A DNA stretch of 64,000 bases, taken from Kingdonia uniflora (taxonomy: Eukaryota > Streptophyta > Magnoliopsida > Ranunculales > Circaeasteraceae). The DNA lies in contig JACGCM010000786.1 in assembly GCA_014058105.1 (NCBI GenBank), forward strand, positions 620,001 through 684,000, written 5' to 3'. Of the stretch, positions 45,977-57,236 are shown one piece after another (positions within the stretch are counted from its first letter, which is position 1; each line of letters opens with the position of its first letter). The notes beneath the pieces are model-generated. The model was not told where the DNA came from and ran no database searches. It saw nothing but the letters and a program-made list of their open reading frames with translations. Made by a program: the position numbers and the translations under genes.

Positions 45977-48900
45977 TCAACGAGCCTGCATCGAGGTCAA
46001 CTTCTTCTGTCTAAGGAAATGGTTTGCCGCACTGTTATCGGTCTTCACCAGAACCTTCATTCCCAACAGATAGTGTCGCCATACTCGTAGGCAATGCACA
46101 ATAGCAAGGAGTTCCTTCTGCTGGGATGAATACCTCCTCTCTGAATCATTCAGCTTCCTACTTTCGTATGCCACCGGATGTCCCTCTTGTAACAATACTC
46201 CACCGATAGCAAAATCAGACGCATCAGTATGTACCTCAAACGGATTGGTAATATCTGGCAAGGCTAAGACCGGATTGCTAATCACCGCATGCTTCAGATT
46301 GTCAAATGCTGTTTGACACTTCTCAGACCAAGACCAATAGAAGTTCTTTTTGAGAAGATCTGTAAGGGGTACCGAGCGTTTTAAATACCCTTCAATGAAC
46401 TTGCGGCAGTAGTTCGCGAGGTCAAGAAAGGAACACACTTCTGTAACCTCCGTAGGAGCTCTCCGCTCTTCAATAGCGCGAACTTTTTCCATATCCATAC
46501 GGATCTGTCCTCCGCCAATAACATGTCCAAGAAACATAACTTGTTCCTGCGCGAACGAGCATTTCTCCAACTTGACATATAACTGGTTCAGTCGCAAAGC
46601 TTGGAATACAAGGCGAAGATGTTCAAGGTGCTCTTCTATAGTGCGGCTGTATATGACAATATCATCCAGGTACACCACCACAAACTTGTCGATATATTTC
46701 CGGAAGAGCTCATTCATAAGAGTACAGAAAGTTGCAGGATCATTGGTCAGGACGAATGGCATGCCAAGAAATTCATAATCCCCATACCGAGTGGAACAAG
46801 TCGTCTTTGGTTCATCTCCGGCAACAATCCTGACTTGATAGTAACCCGATCTCAAATCAAGCTTAGAGAAGTACTTCGCAGACGTAAGCTGGTCAAATAA
46901 GTCATCAATGAGCGGTATTGGATACTTGTTCTTCACCGTTACCTTGTTCAGGGTTCGATAGTCGACACATAATCGCAAGCTTCCATCTTGTTTCTTTTGA
47001 AATAAGACCGGGGCACCGTATGACGCCTTTGAGGGGCGAATAAAGCCCGATTCCAATAGTCCATCAAGCTGTCTCTGAAGCTCTGCTAGTTTAGGCGGAC
47101 TCATTTTATATGGTCCTTTCGCAGGAGGCTTGGTTCCAGGGACTAACTCAATCTGATGATCGATAGGCCTTCGTGGAGGTAACACCTTTGGTAATTCTTT
47201 CGGCATCGCATCCTTGAATTCTGTAAGTACCCGGGAGACTTCCGTCGGTAGGTCATCATGATTCTGATTATCCGGCTTTAACCGTAAGGTTACAAGGTAA
47301 GTCAGCTCTCCTCGCCTCAGTCCCTTCTCCAATTGAAGAGCTGATAATATTCTGCCCTCATCTTTCTGCGTGGACATCTGAATGATTGAGGGATTGTCAC
47401 CAAAAATCCCTAAGGATTTGACGAACGGCATCGGCACTGCCTTGTGGTAGCGGAGAAAGTCCATTCCCAATATAATCTTAAAATCATCCAATGTCACAGC
47501 GAGAAGGCTAACCTTTCCACTCCACTGCCCCATCTTAACTGGAACCAACTTGGCAATACCATGTATCGGCATTGCGGTGGAGTTTACAGCCTTCATCCGG
47601 CTATAATCTTTCAACAAACGCAGTCCCAGACAATTTGCCTCTTGAATGGCAATAAAGCTGTGGGTAGCACCTGTATCAACCATCGCCAAAGTACTATGCC
47701 CATTAATACTAAGGTCCACATACATGAGTCCCTTCTTCGGCTTAATCTCTGGCAACTGAGTGGTCACGGCATTGAGTAAGTAAAGAGAACCCATATGAGT
47801 TTCACTGCTATCATTTCCCTGAGTGGTGTCATCAGCTTGGTCCCCGTGTAATTCCATTAGCGCATTCAGAGCCGTCTTCTGAGGATACTGATAAGCTTTC
47901 TGATTCCCTCCACAAAGAAAATACTTCAAGTTCCCAGGACGTCCTTGAAACCTGGACGAGGAGGAAGCGCCGCCATTGTTACACGGCCTGTGGTACTCCC
48001 TCCCAGAATTGAAACTCGAGGCACCACCTGTACTTGCTCCCCCACTCCTATTCTGGCCATGACCTTGGTCTCTCCCACTTCTAGCTTGGTACCCTCCATT
48101 CTTTCCCTTGTTATAATTATTGGAGGATCCCGCTCTTTGTTGCGACTGGGAACTTGACTGAGACGGAGCCGGTCGACGCTCACCCAACATAGGGGTGTAG
48201 TCGTTGATACGCTCAGCGGAGGCCATTGCGGAAGCCAAATCTTGAACCCGTTGCCTTTGTAATTCATTCTGGATCCATGGTTTCAGACCTTCCAAGAAAC
48301 AAAACAACTTATCATTTTCAGACATGTCGCGGATATTTGACATCAAGGCTGAGAACCGCTTCACATACTTACGGATGTTGCCTGTCTGCTTCAGTTGCCT
48401 TAAACTCCTCCGAGCGATGAACTCAACATTTTCGGGTAAGAACTGATTCTTCAGCTCTTTCTTCAAGTCATCTCACGTTCCAATAGTACAGTGACCGCTC
48501 TGGATCTCAGCATACTTGGTGCGCCACCATAGTTTAACATCACCGCGCGAGGTACATGGTTGCCATCGATACCTTTGAACCTTCGCTATCAGGCCTAACC
48601 ACTTGAAGTATGTCTCCATATCAAAAAGTAAGTTCTCTACCTCCTTGGCGTCCCTCGCTCCCTCGTATGCCTTGGGCTCGGGGACCTTGATCCTGGGCCG
48701 GTCTATACCGCCGCCCAAAGGTGCTGGTTCTCCATTTCCAACAACCTTCACTAGGAGATTTACCTTCGAGGAAAGTTCAGCCACCTGATCCAGAAGAGTA
48801 GCCATATTCCCTTCAACCACTCCCTCTAACGTAACGAGACGTTCGCCTACATGGGCCTGATCGTCTGAGAAACCGTCCAATCGTTCATCCAGAGTCGTCA

Positions 48901-49051
48901 CTTGATCGATAATCCCACTTAGAGCTTGCATCTTTTCCTCTAACTGGTCCAACCGCGTTCGGGTATTCAAGGGCCGGGGATTAACGGATGGTCCTCCCAC
49001 CTGCGGGGAAAGGATCTGGGCGGGGTCAGTAGCATTCGGACCTTCCGCCAT
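45977..49051 (-). pseudogene. Gypsy gag-protease-RT-RNase H
   Basis: The first methionine giving a plausible Gag is at about 49051 (MAEGPNATDP), inside the frame that extends to 49105. Gag is interrupted by TGA at about 48473 (in a TWDD-like motif), then continues as an 829-residue open frame (45977-48466). Order: retrotransposon gag domain (about 48150-48460); a degenerate zinc knuckle ([14 protein letters not shown], with the first Cys, the His and last Cys replaced); aspartic protease ([10 protein letters not shown]); RT with an intact YLDD (about 46660) and LDLRSGYYQ; RNase H ([21 protein letters not shown]). A TGA at about 45977 replaces Trp in a QARWQ-like motif. Confidence 0.93.
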
Positions 49052-49077
49052 CGCAACTGGATCGCTTTCAACTAGAT

Positions 49078-49092
49078 CGCTCTGATACCAAC
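49078..49092 (-). other. Primer-binding site of the Gypsy element
   Basis: Minus strand TTGGTATCAGAGCG, matching the 3' end complement of plant initiator tRNA-Met, the usual primer for minus-strand DNA synthesis. Confidence 0.9.
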
Positions 49093-49511
49093 TGACATGG
49101 ACCAACTTAAAATCAAGCTTGGCACGTGCGGCACTCGAGACACCTGTCCCAAGTAAGCCTAATTACTCTTCTCTATCAATTGTTTAGCAACACAACATCG
49201 CAAAGCATCACATAATCTCAACGCATCACAAACACTGTACAAATGGTCTTTGAAGGCATCATTTCATTCATATATCAACAACTATTACAAAGCACTATTA
49301 CAAGCTTAAATTCCTTCTTGGGTGTATCGGATACTAGTCCTCTACATATATAGGAAATTGGAAAATAGCTAAGTTCTAAAAGGAAACATCAAAAGTGGAG
49401 ACGAAGCGTACTCCCCCATTTTCCTAAGCTAACATTTACATAAATAAATGAAAATTTGTACAAAGCTTTCTTACAACCTAAGGATACTATTTACAAAGCC
49501 TGGGCGTCACA
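49093..49511 (-). repeat. 5' LTR of the Gypsy element
   Basis: Near-identical to 43914-44332. On the minus strand it is followed by the tRNA-Met primer-binding site at about 49080-49092. Confidence 0.93.
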
Positions 49512-50761
49512 ATTTCTACGCATTCTTCAAGGTATTTTCGAGTACGACTCTTATTTCGTATACAAGCCTAATGCGTCAAACACAAAAGGATTAACGGGTC
49601 ATCAAAAAATGACGTCCATACTTCGTATGCTTGCATATGGTACACCCGGTGATTCGACAGACGAGTATTGTCGGACGGCGGAGAGTGCGGCCTTGGAAGC
49701 GTTGGATAAATTTTGTAAAGCGGTGATTCATTTATATCGAGATGAGTACTTGCGATCTCCTACTCCGGCCGATGTAGCAAGGTTGCTCAAAGATAATGAG
49801 GAGAGGGGTTTCCCGGGAATGTTGGGGACTCATCGATTGTATGCATTGGGGTTGGAAGAATTGCCCTAAGGCGTACCAAGGGGTTTTTAATGGGAAGAGT
49901 AAAAAACCGACAATCATACTTGAAGCGGTGGCTTCGTATGATTTGTGGATTTGGCATGCATTCTTCGGCATGCCGTGGTCGAACAACGACATCAATGTTA
50001 TTGAACGTAACAAATTGTTCAACAACCTAGCAATGGGAAATACCCCTCCCGTAAATTATAAAGTTGAAGGTCACGACTACGATATTGCTTATTATCTTGC
50101 GGACAGTATTTACCCTAAGTGGAGAACATTTGTAAAGACAATTCCAATGCCAATCACGGCAATGGGAAAAAAAAATTGCGGCTATGCAAGAAGGGGCTAG
50201 GATGGATGTGGAGCGAGCTTTTGGTGTTTTATAATCTCGTTTTGCAATTGTTCGGAATCCGACATGATTTTGGAAGCCCGAAACATTAAATTTGATTATG
50301 TACACGTGCATTATTTTGCATAATATGATTACCGACGATGAACGTGATTGGGCGACACGCGATTACAAGTATGATAAAGCGAAGAACCCGTTCAAGCATC
50401 CACCGAAGATTTCTCGAGGTATTTCTACGGATAACAACTTTGATAAATATCTTGGGGAACATTTGAAGTACCGAAATGAAAACAAATATTTCGAACTCCA
50501 AGCCAATCTTGTGGAGCATTGTTGGAACTTTGCCGGATGTTTGAGTTGTTATTTCAATTTCAATAATTTGAACTTGTAGTTTTTTTTTCATGCCTACGTA
50601 TGTTACTTCATTTTCACTAATGTTCCAAACTAAAAGCATTTCAAAATGATAAATGCCCATTAGAATTTAAACTATATCATTTCAAATTTTTACTAAGTTG
50701 CAATTCATTCCAAACTAAAAACATTACAATGCATTTCAAAATGATCAATGCCCATTAGAAT

Positions 50762-51887
50762 TTAAACTACATCATTACCATCACTAGTATTTGACGAACT
50801 CGTGGCGTTATGTTTTGCCGTCATCTTTTTCACCACTTCATTCTTCAACATTTGCCAACACATGGCGACATCTCTATCCATTCCATAATAATTCTTTTCC
50901 ATAATCTCCATGTCTCGAATTTGTTCTTCCCTTTCTTGCTTTTTCCGATATAGCTCGAGATGTTCCGCCGCCATGGCCTTCTTTATTTCCTTTCCTTCTT
51001 GCCTTAGCTTGACATTATTTCCAATCATCTCCGTTATACCCTCATGGGACTTAATCGCCTTTTCAAACTTCGTCAAAAGGTTATTTTGTATTTTTTCCAC
51101 CCGTTGGCCTATTCATTAACCCCGGGTCCGTCACTTATTCGTCATCGTCAACTAAGCTATCGGGGTTCGAACCCATTGAAACCCTTGGACTTACATTTGA
51201 AGACGTTTTTTGTGCCTTAGAGCCAGACTTAGAGCCGCCGCCAACTTGCATTTCATGGACGCTTCTATGGACGATCTCCGGATTTCATCTTGGATGTTTT
51301 TTCATAATATGCCAAATATGTTTAAAACGTGTGTGATTTTTGATTGTTCTCGATTTTAAACGTTTTCTCAAACATAGTATCCGCACGGTCATACTTCGTA
51401 CAAATATCAAAAAATTCAACACTTGACAAAATAAAGTAATGTACTAAAATTAAACAAACATGTCATATAAATTGAAACGTACCTCGTGGTGTTCATTTCC
51501 AATCCCGCTATGGTTCGCCTCACGAACTTTGATAACGCAAGATACAAAAAAAGCGGTTTGTCGTTGGATTTTCCTCCAACGTTGTTTCAAGGCGGCTCTT
51601 GTACGGGTTTTCACACCACTTGTTCCTTCATAGCCATTTGTTATTTTCCCCCAAAATTTAGATTCATCTTGTTGGTTACCGTTTTGAGTGTCTTGCGAGT
51701 CTGCTACCCAATATTTGGCAAGAGTTTGATCTTCAAGGTCGGTCCAACAACTATTATCATTTTTCTTTTCATTGATATTGGGGTTGGGTTGCGCGGAAAA
51801 GGAATGCGGGGGCATGGAGTAGTTCGGTGATTCCGGAAGTTGCGTTGATGGATCGTATTGAGAGTATTGGGAAAATTCGTTATCCAT
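50762..51887 (-). pseudogene. Harbinger ORF1 protein (trihelix/NAM-associated), two exons
   Basis: Exon 1 (51483-51887) starts MDNEFSQYSQ and contains a Myb/trihelix-type helix set (CWTDLEDQTLAKYWV, KFWGKI, ALKQRWRKIQ); a GT donor follows HHE. Exon 2 (from about 51430 down to 50762) resumes with a KYDRADTMFEKTF / HTFKHIWHIMKKHP-like region in shifted frames and ends with a charged coiled-coil (MEKIQNNLLTKFEKAI to the stop at 50762). ORF1 proteins bind the element ends and help the transposase enter the nucleus. Internal stops (for example near 51115) indicate decay. It is often mis-annotated as a host transcription factor. Confidence 0.8.
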
Positions 51888-52099
51888 TTAAAGTTGATTG
51901 AGCTTGAGATGCTAGAGAGTTGCTAGATTGAAATGGGTGAATTTTACTTAAGAAAACTAGAGAGTTGATATATTGAAATAGGTGAATTTTACTTAAGAAA
52001 ACTAGAGAGTTGATAGATTGAAATAGATGAATTTTACTTAAGAAAACAACCATTTTTATTTGAAGAATTTGGGTGAAAAAAAAAAAACTAGCCGTTGGA

Positions 52100-52346
52100 G
52101 AGAAGGGGTGAGGATTCAAGAGTGTAGGCGCTCTTCCGTTCAGCGCCTAGAGTTCGGAAAAAAAATGCATGAGCACTGAACGGTTCAGCGCCTAGGCGGT
52201 ATGCAGATACTCCTCGCCAAGTTCAGGAATCGCATACTTTGGAGGGGTATGGAGGCGAGTATGCTGAACCGCATACTCCTGTTGGAGGGTTTTTTTGCCG
52301 AAGTATGCTAAAAGCGTAACACCGTACCCCTCTGTTGGAGATGCCC
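52100..52346. repeat. Right subterminal region of Harbinger C
   Basis: Contains paired motifs CAGCGCCTAG (52138-52205) and GTATGC / GCATACT in both orientations (52198-52310), which can fold locally. Ends at the terminal GGAGATGCCC followed by TAA. Confidence 0.55.
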
Positions 52347-52549
52347 TAAGTGAACTTGTTATCTTAAACAATTATATCCTAGCCAGTAATCATTCACACT
52401 CTTTGATGATTTTGGTAGGCCGTTAGCATATAGACATATTATAAATGGGAATGTTGTTAAGCATAGACTTCACAAGCACAGACCCCCCTCGATAAGATAA
52501 AAGCCTACTCAGCCAGCTTGTAGCTCTTTTCCATTCCCATCAACAAACA

Positions 52550-53000
52550 CCCTCATATGAATGCTTTTCACATTGCCTTGAACTCCAAGGTAATGCCTAT
52601 GATTTTGGTAGGGAAAAGAGAGGGTCCCTGGCCTCAACCCCCTAGATGTAGTAAAATAGTCTCATGGTCCGCCATTGATAAGAATAAAAATTTAAGCACT
52701 GTTAAGAATGGTGAATATCCAACACCAAGTAGTGCAAAACCCAAATTTATCAAGGATCCTCAACAAATAATCTCAACTCAGTGTGTCAAATGCTTGTGAC
52801 ATATCTATTTTCATAGCAAGATTGCCTCCTCTTCTTTTGGTGGAGATCTCATTAATCATCTCAAATGCAAGCCAATGTTGCCATGTATACACCTTTCTGG
52901 AATGCATGCCCCTTGTTCTTCACTAACTAGCTTCCCTGCAACCCTCTTCAATATTGTAGACAGGATCTTGGTGATAATTTTGAAGCTGAAGCTTCTAGCA
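52550..53000 (-). pseudogene. LINE reverse transcriptase fragment
   Basis: The minus strand reads FKIITKILSTILKRVAGKLV, SEEQGACIPERCIHGNIGL, KRRGGNLAMKIDMSQAFDTL and FILINGGP, the RT fingers/palm of plant L1-like LINEs. Stop codons replace Trp in the AFDTLSWD-like motif and elsewhere. The fragment is joined at 53000 to the dispersed repeat. From 52347 to 52549 I see nothing else. Confidence 0.85.
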
Positions 53001-53640
53001 TAGAAAATTTCCGACAATATTTTAACTTTTTCCATGACTGACATGAGTAGACATCACTTGAAGCTAACAGTGGAAACCAATTTCAGGAAAACTAAAAGTA
53101 GAGTGCTGGAAAAAGAAAATTCTAGAATTCAGGCTTTCCTTGAAACAGACATGAGTAGACATCACTTGTGGCCTTTTGTTTCAGTAAAATAAAGTGCAGA
53201 ACTGGCCAATATTTTTCTAGCTTGGTACCAGAAAATCATGTGGAAGGCAAAGACATCTCTTTAAAACAATTCACATCAAATTCCCACCCGTGATACTTAG
53301 GTAGTCAAATACCATCCGATAGTTTTCATTGCAAAGGTGTAGGGATTTGGTGAGTCTGTAAATATCAATACAGAAAGCTTGCATGTGAAAGAAAATAAGG
53401 ACATCAAAACATAAATTAATAATCTGAAAAGGAAATTAAACTGCTCCGACGTGCAAACGGGATAAAAATAAAAATAAATGGGAAACATCCATCTTTGATG
53501 TCAGTTCTATCATCCACTTCCTTTTACTTGCACATTTGTGGGACCATCTTTGCTCCGACGTACAAACGGGATAAAAATATAAGGGCTGGTCATGGGCAAT
53601 TATAGACATGTTTTCAATTTGCATTCGAGTGAAAAACCAA
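53001..53640. repeat. Dispersed repeat, direct copy of 43236-43837
   Basis: Co-linear with the 43-kb copy except for a short extra phrase (ACATGAGTAGACATCACTTG) appearing twice near 53041 and 53150. After GTGAAAAACCA (53638) it continues with sequence different from the 43-kb locus. Confidence 0.88.
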
Positions 53641-54430
53641 CACCTGCAAATAGTTCAAGGATACAGTCAGACATTCATAAGCATTATCTAAAAGATGCCA
53701 ATTAATATAGACATATATCAAGATAAAAACATATAAATAACATAGAACTTCAATTAATCCATGTATTCCTTTTGAAAATAGCATTAAAATGAAAACAATG
53801 AGTTGTATTCAAATCTCTTTTCAATGTTGATAAATATGTCGAAACAATTTGTTTTTTAGTGAGAATGATCTTGTTACAAACTACGAGCCCGGAAGCGAAT
53901 CACTCAATACTAATTTAAACGATCTATTTTATTCAATTGAAACAATGACTACAAGTTCTATCTACACCCATCTAAGGTTTCTCTTCTCTCTCAAAACCCA
54001 ACACCCCCTCCTCATGCCCTAAGATCTCCCATATATAGGAGATCTCCCTGAGTAATCCTCTTTTTAGAGGATTCTCTAGAACAAAATAACATAATATCAA
54101 ATAAAGAAACAACTAGAGATCGGTTACAGAAACGTGCGCATAGGTCGGGGTGATTTTCATGATAAGGAGATCATAACCATAAAGAAAATTCTCATAAAAC
54201 ACCTTTATAATTTCCTGATAAATGAGTGTCTAGATGATTGCATCCAAAATATAAATTCTTAAGTAGATTCTACTTATTAACTATAACAACACAGATTTAA
54301 AAAAAAAAAAAACACAACACATAAAAACATAGAAATAAAATTTACTTGCTCCATGTTTTCTATTCTGCACTCAAACAATGAGTTGCCATAAATAGGTAAA
54401 TAAATCATTTGAGTTAAGTCATACCAGTAC
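53641..54430. other. 3' flank of the NLR gene
   Basis: AT-rich, no coding sequence. Presumed to contain the NLR terminator/polyadenylation region; AATAAA-like motifs occur near 54333-54340 on one strand, but no site can be assigned. Confidence 0.4.
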
Positions 54431-56884
54431 TCATAAGTTATAAACTTCAGGAGTTAGTCTTATCTTTGGCCAATCTTTTCCCCCCTCTCTGCAACTTTGA
54501 GCAAGTGTGGGACACCTATATATCCTCAGCTTACAAAGTGGAGGAAGTGTTCCTCTCGGCAAAGACTGGATTTTAGGACAGTCACTTATTTCCATCAAAC
54601 GGAGGAGGCTGATTACATGCAGACGTGGAAGAGCGATCAATAGAGGGCACGAGAAGATTTCCAGTGAACGAACTGAACGTGGTATCCTTCCTCTAGGAAA
54701 CGATTGAAGTTTATTGCAATGAGATACTTCCAGGTAACGGAGGGAATTGAAGAACTGCAGAGGCGGGAGCGCAACTAACAATGGACAGCTAGAAATTACA
54801 AGTTCACGAAGACGAGGCATGGTATCTTTCTCTATACCAACCCACGTCTTCAAGGATTTCAAATCATTAAGTATTAGTATCTCTAAGGATGGAAAACTTT
54901 TAGACTTTGAAGAACATATTCCGCTAATCCGATCGCCATAAAATAAATGGTCAATATCTTGTACGCGGTCCATTATATATATACGGAGAGTCTTGAGTCG
55001 TGGAAGCTGCCCAAGTGGAGGCAGCGACTCACACCTGTTGCAATCAGACAGACTAATGCATTCGAGATTGGAGAACGATGGGTTCCCAAACCACAATGGG
55101 AATTTTACACCTCCGTACCTTTTAATCTTTAGCTCTCTAACATTTGCATGTGGTTGAAAGCCTGTAAGCATATCTTTTGCAGCTTCGGTATCTTTGTGCA
55201 AAGAATTCCACACAAGCACTAACCTATAAAAGTACGGTTTATTATACAACCTCGCCTCCTTGGCCTCTTCCGCATTCAGCAATTTATCAAGCCCTGTAAT
55301 AACAAGTTGGCCTCGGAGGTTTACCAAATTCTTCAACACCCCGATTTTACCATTGTTACCCACACAAAACGTACTTAGGTTTTGGAGACCGGTTATTTTC
55401 CCTATCCCTGGTGGTATGTCAATGTATAGATCACCAATACCGATATCAAAATGGCGTAGATTCTGCAGGTTTTCCATGTCTTCTGGAAGTTGCAAGAGGT
55501 TCATGCATCCTCTAATCTTGAGTGTTTGGAGCTGGTACAATGTACTCAATGACTTAGGTAAAGCTTCAATACAGCTGTAAGACAGGTCGAGGAAACGCAG
55601 ATGTCTTAAATTGCCTATTGACTCAGGCAACTCACAAAGATTAGTATTGCTTAAATCTAAAACACGTAAATGTGTCAGTTTAAGAAACAGGTTAGGAAGG
55701 AACTGTGAGTACATTACATGTTTAAGAGACGGATCGGCTAGAATCATAAACGTATGTAAGCATTTTGAGTCGTAGAACTTCCGGAATAAAGCTGAAGTAG
55801 CATTCTTACAATCAAGTGATGAATGCCGTGCATATTCAGAGATATTAGGCTGTGATTTGCCTCTGATTTTGAAATACTTCAATCCCAAGATAGATTTAGC
55901 AAACTGAATGACATGCCTACTAGAGATTGCGTACACTGACTTATTCGTATTGTCGTCACTTGGTAGAAGCCATTTCCCTTGACAATCATGCTTGTACTGT
56001 TTAATGAATGATATATTCACCAATTCCTGCAAGTAATCAGCACCAATATCTTCCATCCGTCTATTGCTTATGTTACCATTAGATTGATGGAGGAAGCCTT
56101 CAGCCATCCATAACGAGATCAACTTTTCCTTGTCAATGATGTTGTCCAAAAATACAACATAAGCAAAGCATCTTTTCAGAGGTGCAGGAAGAGAAAGATA
56201 TCTCCAAAGAAAAGTCGATGATCTCGACAATAGAGGAAACCTCAAAGGTAACAACTTTACCAACGCCCAACGAATATACACAGGGGAATTGCGTATGAAC
56301 AAACTAGTACTATTCCTCCGATGAGCAGCAGCAATTATATATTCTTCCACTATAGTACCATACTTAGTGATTTTCTTCCCACCAACACCAAGAGAATGAG
56401 TAGAGATATTTGATGTTAGCCTCAAAACATTATATCGCAAATACTCAGTAATGTACCATGAAGGGTCTGAACATATAGTGGCCATCTCTTCCAATATATC
56501 ATTAATATCATCAAGAGCAACTCTATATGTCATCAACCATCCATGTAGGGCTGATAATTTCTTGTATTCTAAGTTTTGGAAGGATTGTTTAGAATTTATG
56601 AATTCCCGAACGGTGAAAAGATTTTTTGTAAGGGTTGTAAGATTGTGTTCGACACCCAACTCAGACGCAAACTCAAGCAAAGGTTGAGAAGACAACCTTT
56701 GAAGCAGCTCATGCACTATAAGAGATAGGGAGACAAACTCTTGTTCAATGTATAACAACATATAACTCTCTGATATTTCTAGATTATGGGTTACCTTATT
56801 GTCTTTGCCTTGGAAAAACTGAAACCAGCGGCGCCTCTTACCCGTGGATTCCTGAGTATCCACCCGTTCATAGAGCACCACCAT
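54431..56884 (-). CDS. CC-LRR NLR-like protein lacking the NB core
   Basis: One 817-residue open frame. Residues about 45-145 form helices typical of the Rx-type N-terminal coiled-coil (ALDDINDILEEMA). Residues about 231-246 are the RNBS-D motif (LPAPLKRCFAYVVF) and 254-264 the winged helix (KLISLWMAEGF). The MHD position is degenerate (RHVIQFA, 323-329). LRRs run from about 390 to 800 (LRVLDLSNTNL, LRFLDLSYS, LQTLKIRGC), with a late block of degenerate SCPLL/LEI repeats. P-loop, kinase-2, RNBS-B and GLPL are all absent: residue 183 passes into residue 230 through a short non-NB stretch. NLRs detect pathogen effectors by nucleotide exchange in NB-ARC, so this form cannot work as a normal switch; it may act as a helper or decoy, or be a recent deletion derivative. 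The long frame argues against old decay. Confidence 0.9.
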   Translation of the reverse strand: MVVLYERVDTQESTGKRRRWFQFFQGKDNKVTHNLEISESYMLLYIEQEFVSLSLIVHELLQRLSSQPLLEFASELGVEHNLTTLTKNLFTVREFINSKQSFQNLEYKKLSALHGWLMTYRVALDDINDILEEMATICSDPSWYITEYLRYNVLRLTSNISTHSLGVGGKKITKYGTIVEEYIIAAAHRRNSTSLFIRNSPVYIRWALVKLLPLRFPLLSRSSTFLWRYLSLPAPLKRCFAYVVFLDNIIDKEKLISLWMAEGFLHQSNGNISNRRMEDIGADYLQELVNISFIKQYKHDCQGKWLLPSDDNTNKSVYAISSRHVIQFAKSILGLKYFKIRGKSQPNISEYARHSSLDCKNATSALFRKFYDSKCLHTFMILADPSLKHVMYSQFLPNLFLKLTHLRVLDLSNTNLCELPESIGNLRHLRFLDLSYSCIEALPKSLSTLYQLQTLKIRGCMNLLQLPEDMENLQNLRHFDIGIGDLYIDIPPGIGKITGLQNLSTFCVGNNGKIGVLKNLVNLRGQLVITGLDKLLNAEEAKEARLYNKPYFYRLVLVWNSLHKDTEAAKDMLTGFQPHANVRELKIKRYGGVKFPLWFGNPSFSNLECISLSDCNRCESLPPLGQLPRLKTLRIYIMDRVQDIDHLFYGDRISGICSSKSKSFPSLEILILNDLKSLKTWVGIEKDTMPRLRELVISSCPLLVALPPLQFFNSLRYLEVSHCNKLQSFPRGRIPRSVRSLEIFSCPLLIALPRLHVISLLRLMEISDCPKIQSLPRGTLPPLCKLRIYRCPTLAQSCREGGKDWPKIRLTPEVYNL

Positions 56885-57236
56885 CGTGTTTTCTGATCAC
56901 ACAAAACTCAAAACCAATAGCTTTTAAAAGCAAATAATAAGACTTTAACTCTTACAAGGAAAGCAGAGTTCCCACTTACTACTTAGTGCTTGGGATGAAT
57001 ATGGAATCTTGAATTAACGTTTCCTACTTAATTGCTTAAAAGAGAGAGACGTACCTTTGGTTTACCTGAATTAACGCTTCCAATTTACTCTTACTTTGAT
57101 TGAGATTTTGGGAATTATTTTGCTCTGATATTTATCTCTGTTTTTCTTCTTTTCAACTTCAATTAAGACCATCCCCAGCAGTGTTTCCAGCTCCACCACA
57201 TTAAGAATTGTGCCACAAGAGGTCGCGTTCTATAAG
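56885..57236. other. NLR 5' flank
   Basis: Probable promoter/5'UTR. A phrase TGAGATTTTGGGAATTATTTTGCTCTG at 57102 recurs in similar form at about 60074, suggesting a duplicated NLR 5' end split by the LINE remnant. Confidence 0.4.

Larger units (their letters stand above)
43914..49511 (-). mobile_element. Ty3/Gypsy LTR retrotransposon, 5.6 kb, complete structure
   Basis: Two 419-bp LTRs (43914-44332 and 49093-49511) differ at about six positions by eye. The 5-bp target duplication ATTTC lies at 43909-43913 and 49512-49516. On the minus strand the primer-binding site TTGGTATCAGAGC (initiator tRNA-Met complement) follows the 49-kb LTR and a purine tract (GTGGGAGAGAG) precedes the 44-kb LTR. 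Gag-pol is in Gypsy order with integrase last. Structure intact, coding interrupted by three stop codons: recent insertion, now non-autonomous. Confidence 0.96.
43838..50578 (+). pseudogene. Harbinger DDE transposase, split by Gypsy element
   Basis: The first piece, 43838-43913, encodes the conserved YFFRRRFRMSRDLF start of the HARBI1/DDE_Tnp_4 family. Coding resumes after the Gypsy element at 49517 (LRILQGIFEYDSYF), so removing the insert and one target copy leaves a continuous frame. Catalytic region: first Asp in IDCMHW (about 49832), second Asp in NNDIN (about 49985), Glu in DVERAF (about 50200-50215). Defects: a frame change near 49830, an extra A in an A-run at about 50168-50176, and a stop after the DVERAFGVL motif (about 50232). 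The C-terminus (YTCIILHNMITDDE) is recognisable to 50578. Non-functional. Confidence 0.9.
43838..52346. mobile_element. PIF/Harbinger transposon (Harbinger C), left end lost, split by a Gypsy element
   Basis: Contains a HARBI1-like transposase on the plus strand (43838-43913 continued at 49512-50578) and a trihelix/NAM-associated ORF1 on the minus strand (50762-51887), the convergent arrangement of autonomous plant PIF elements. The right terminus reads GTTGGAGATGCCC (to 52346) followed by TAA. The corresponding left terminus is absent: sequence enters mid-transposase directly from the dispersed repeat at 43837. Excluding the Gypsy insert it is about 2.9 kb. Confidence 0.85.

Noticed and set aside
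51450..51887. Host trihelix transcription factor
   Set aside because: Position next to a Harbinger transposase and the NAM-associated second half show it is the transposon ORF1.
55260..55580. Plus-strand 106-residue frame, also seen at 447-767 on the minus strand
   Set aside because: Antisense shadow of the NLR LRR region; conserved only because the LRR is duplicated.
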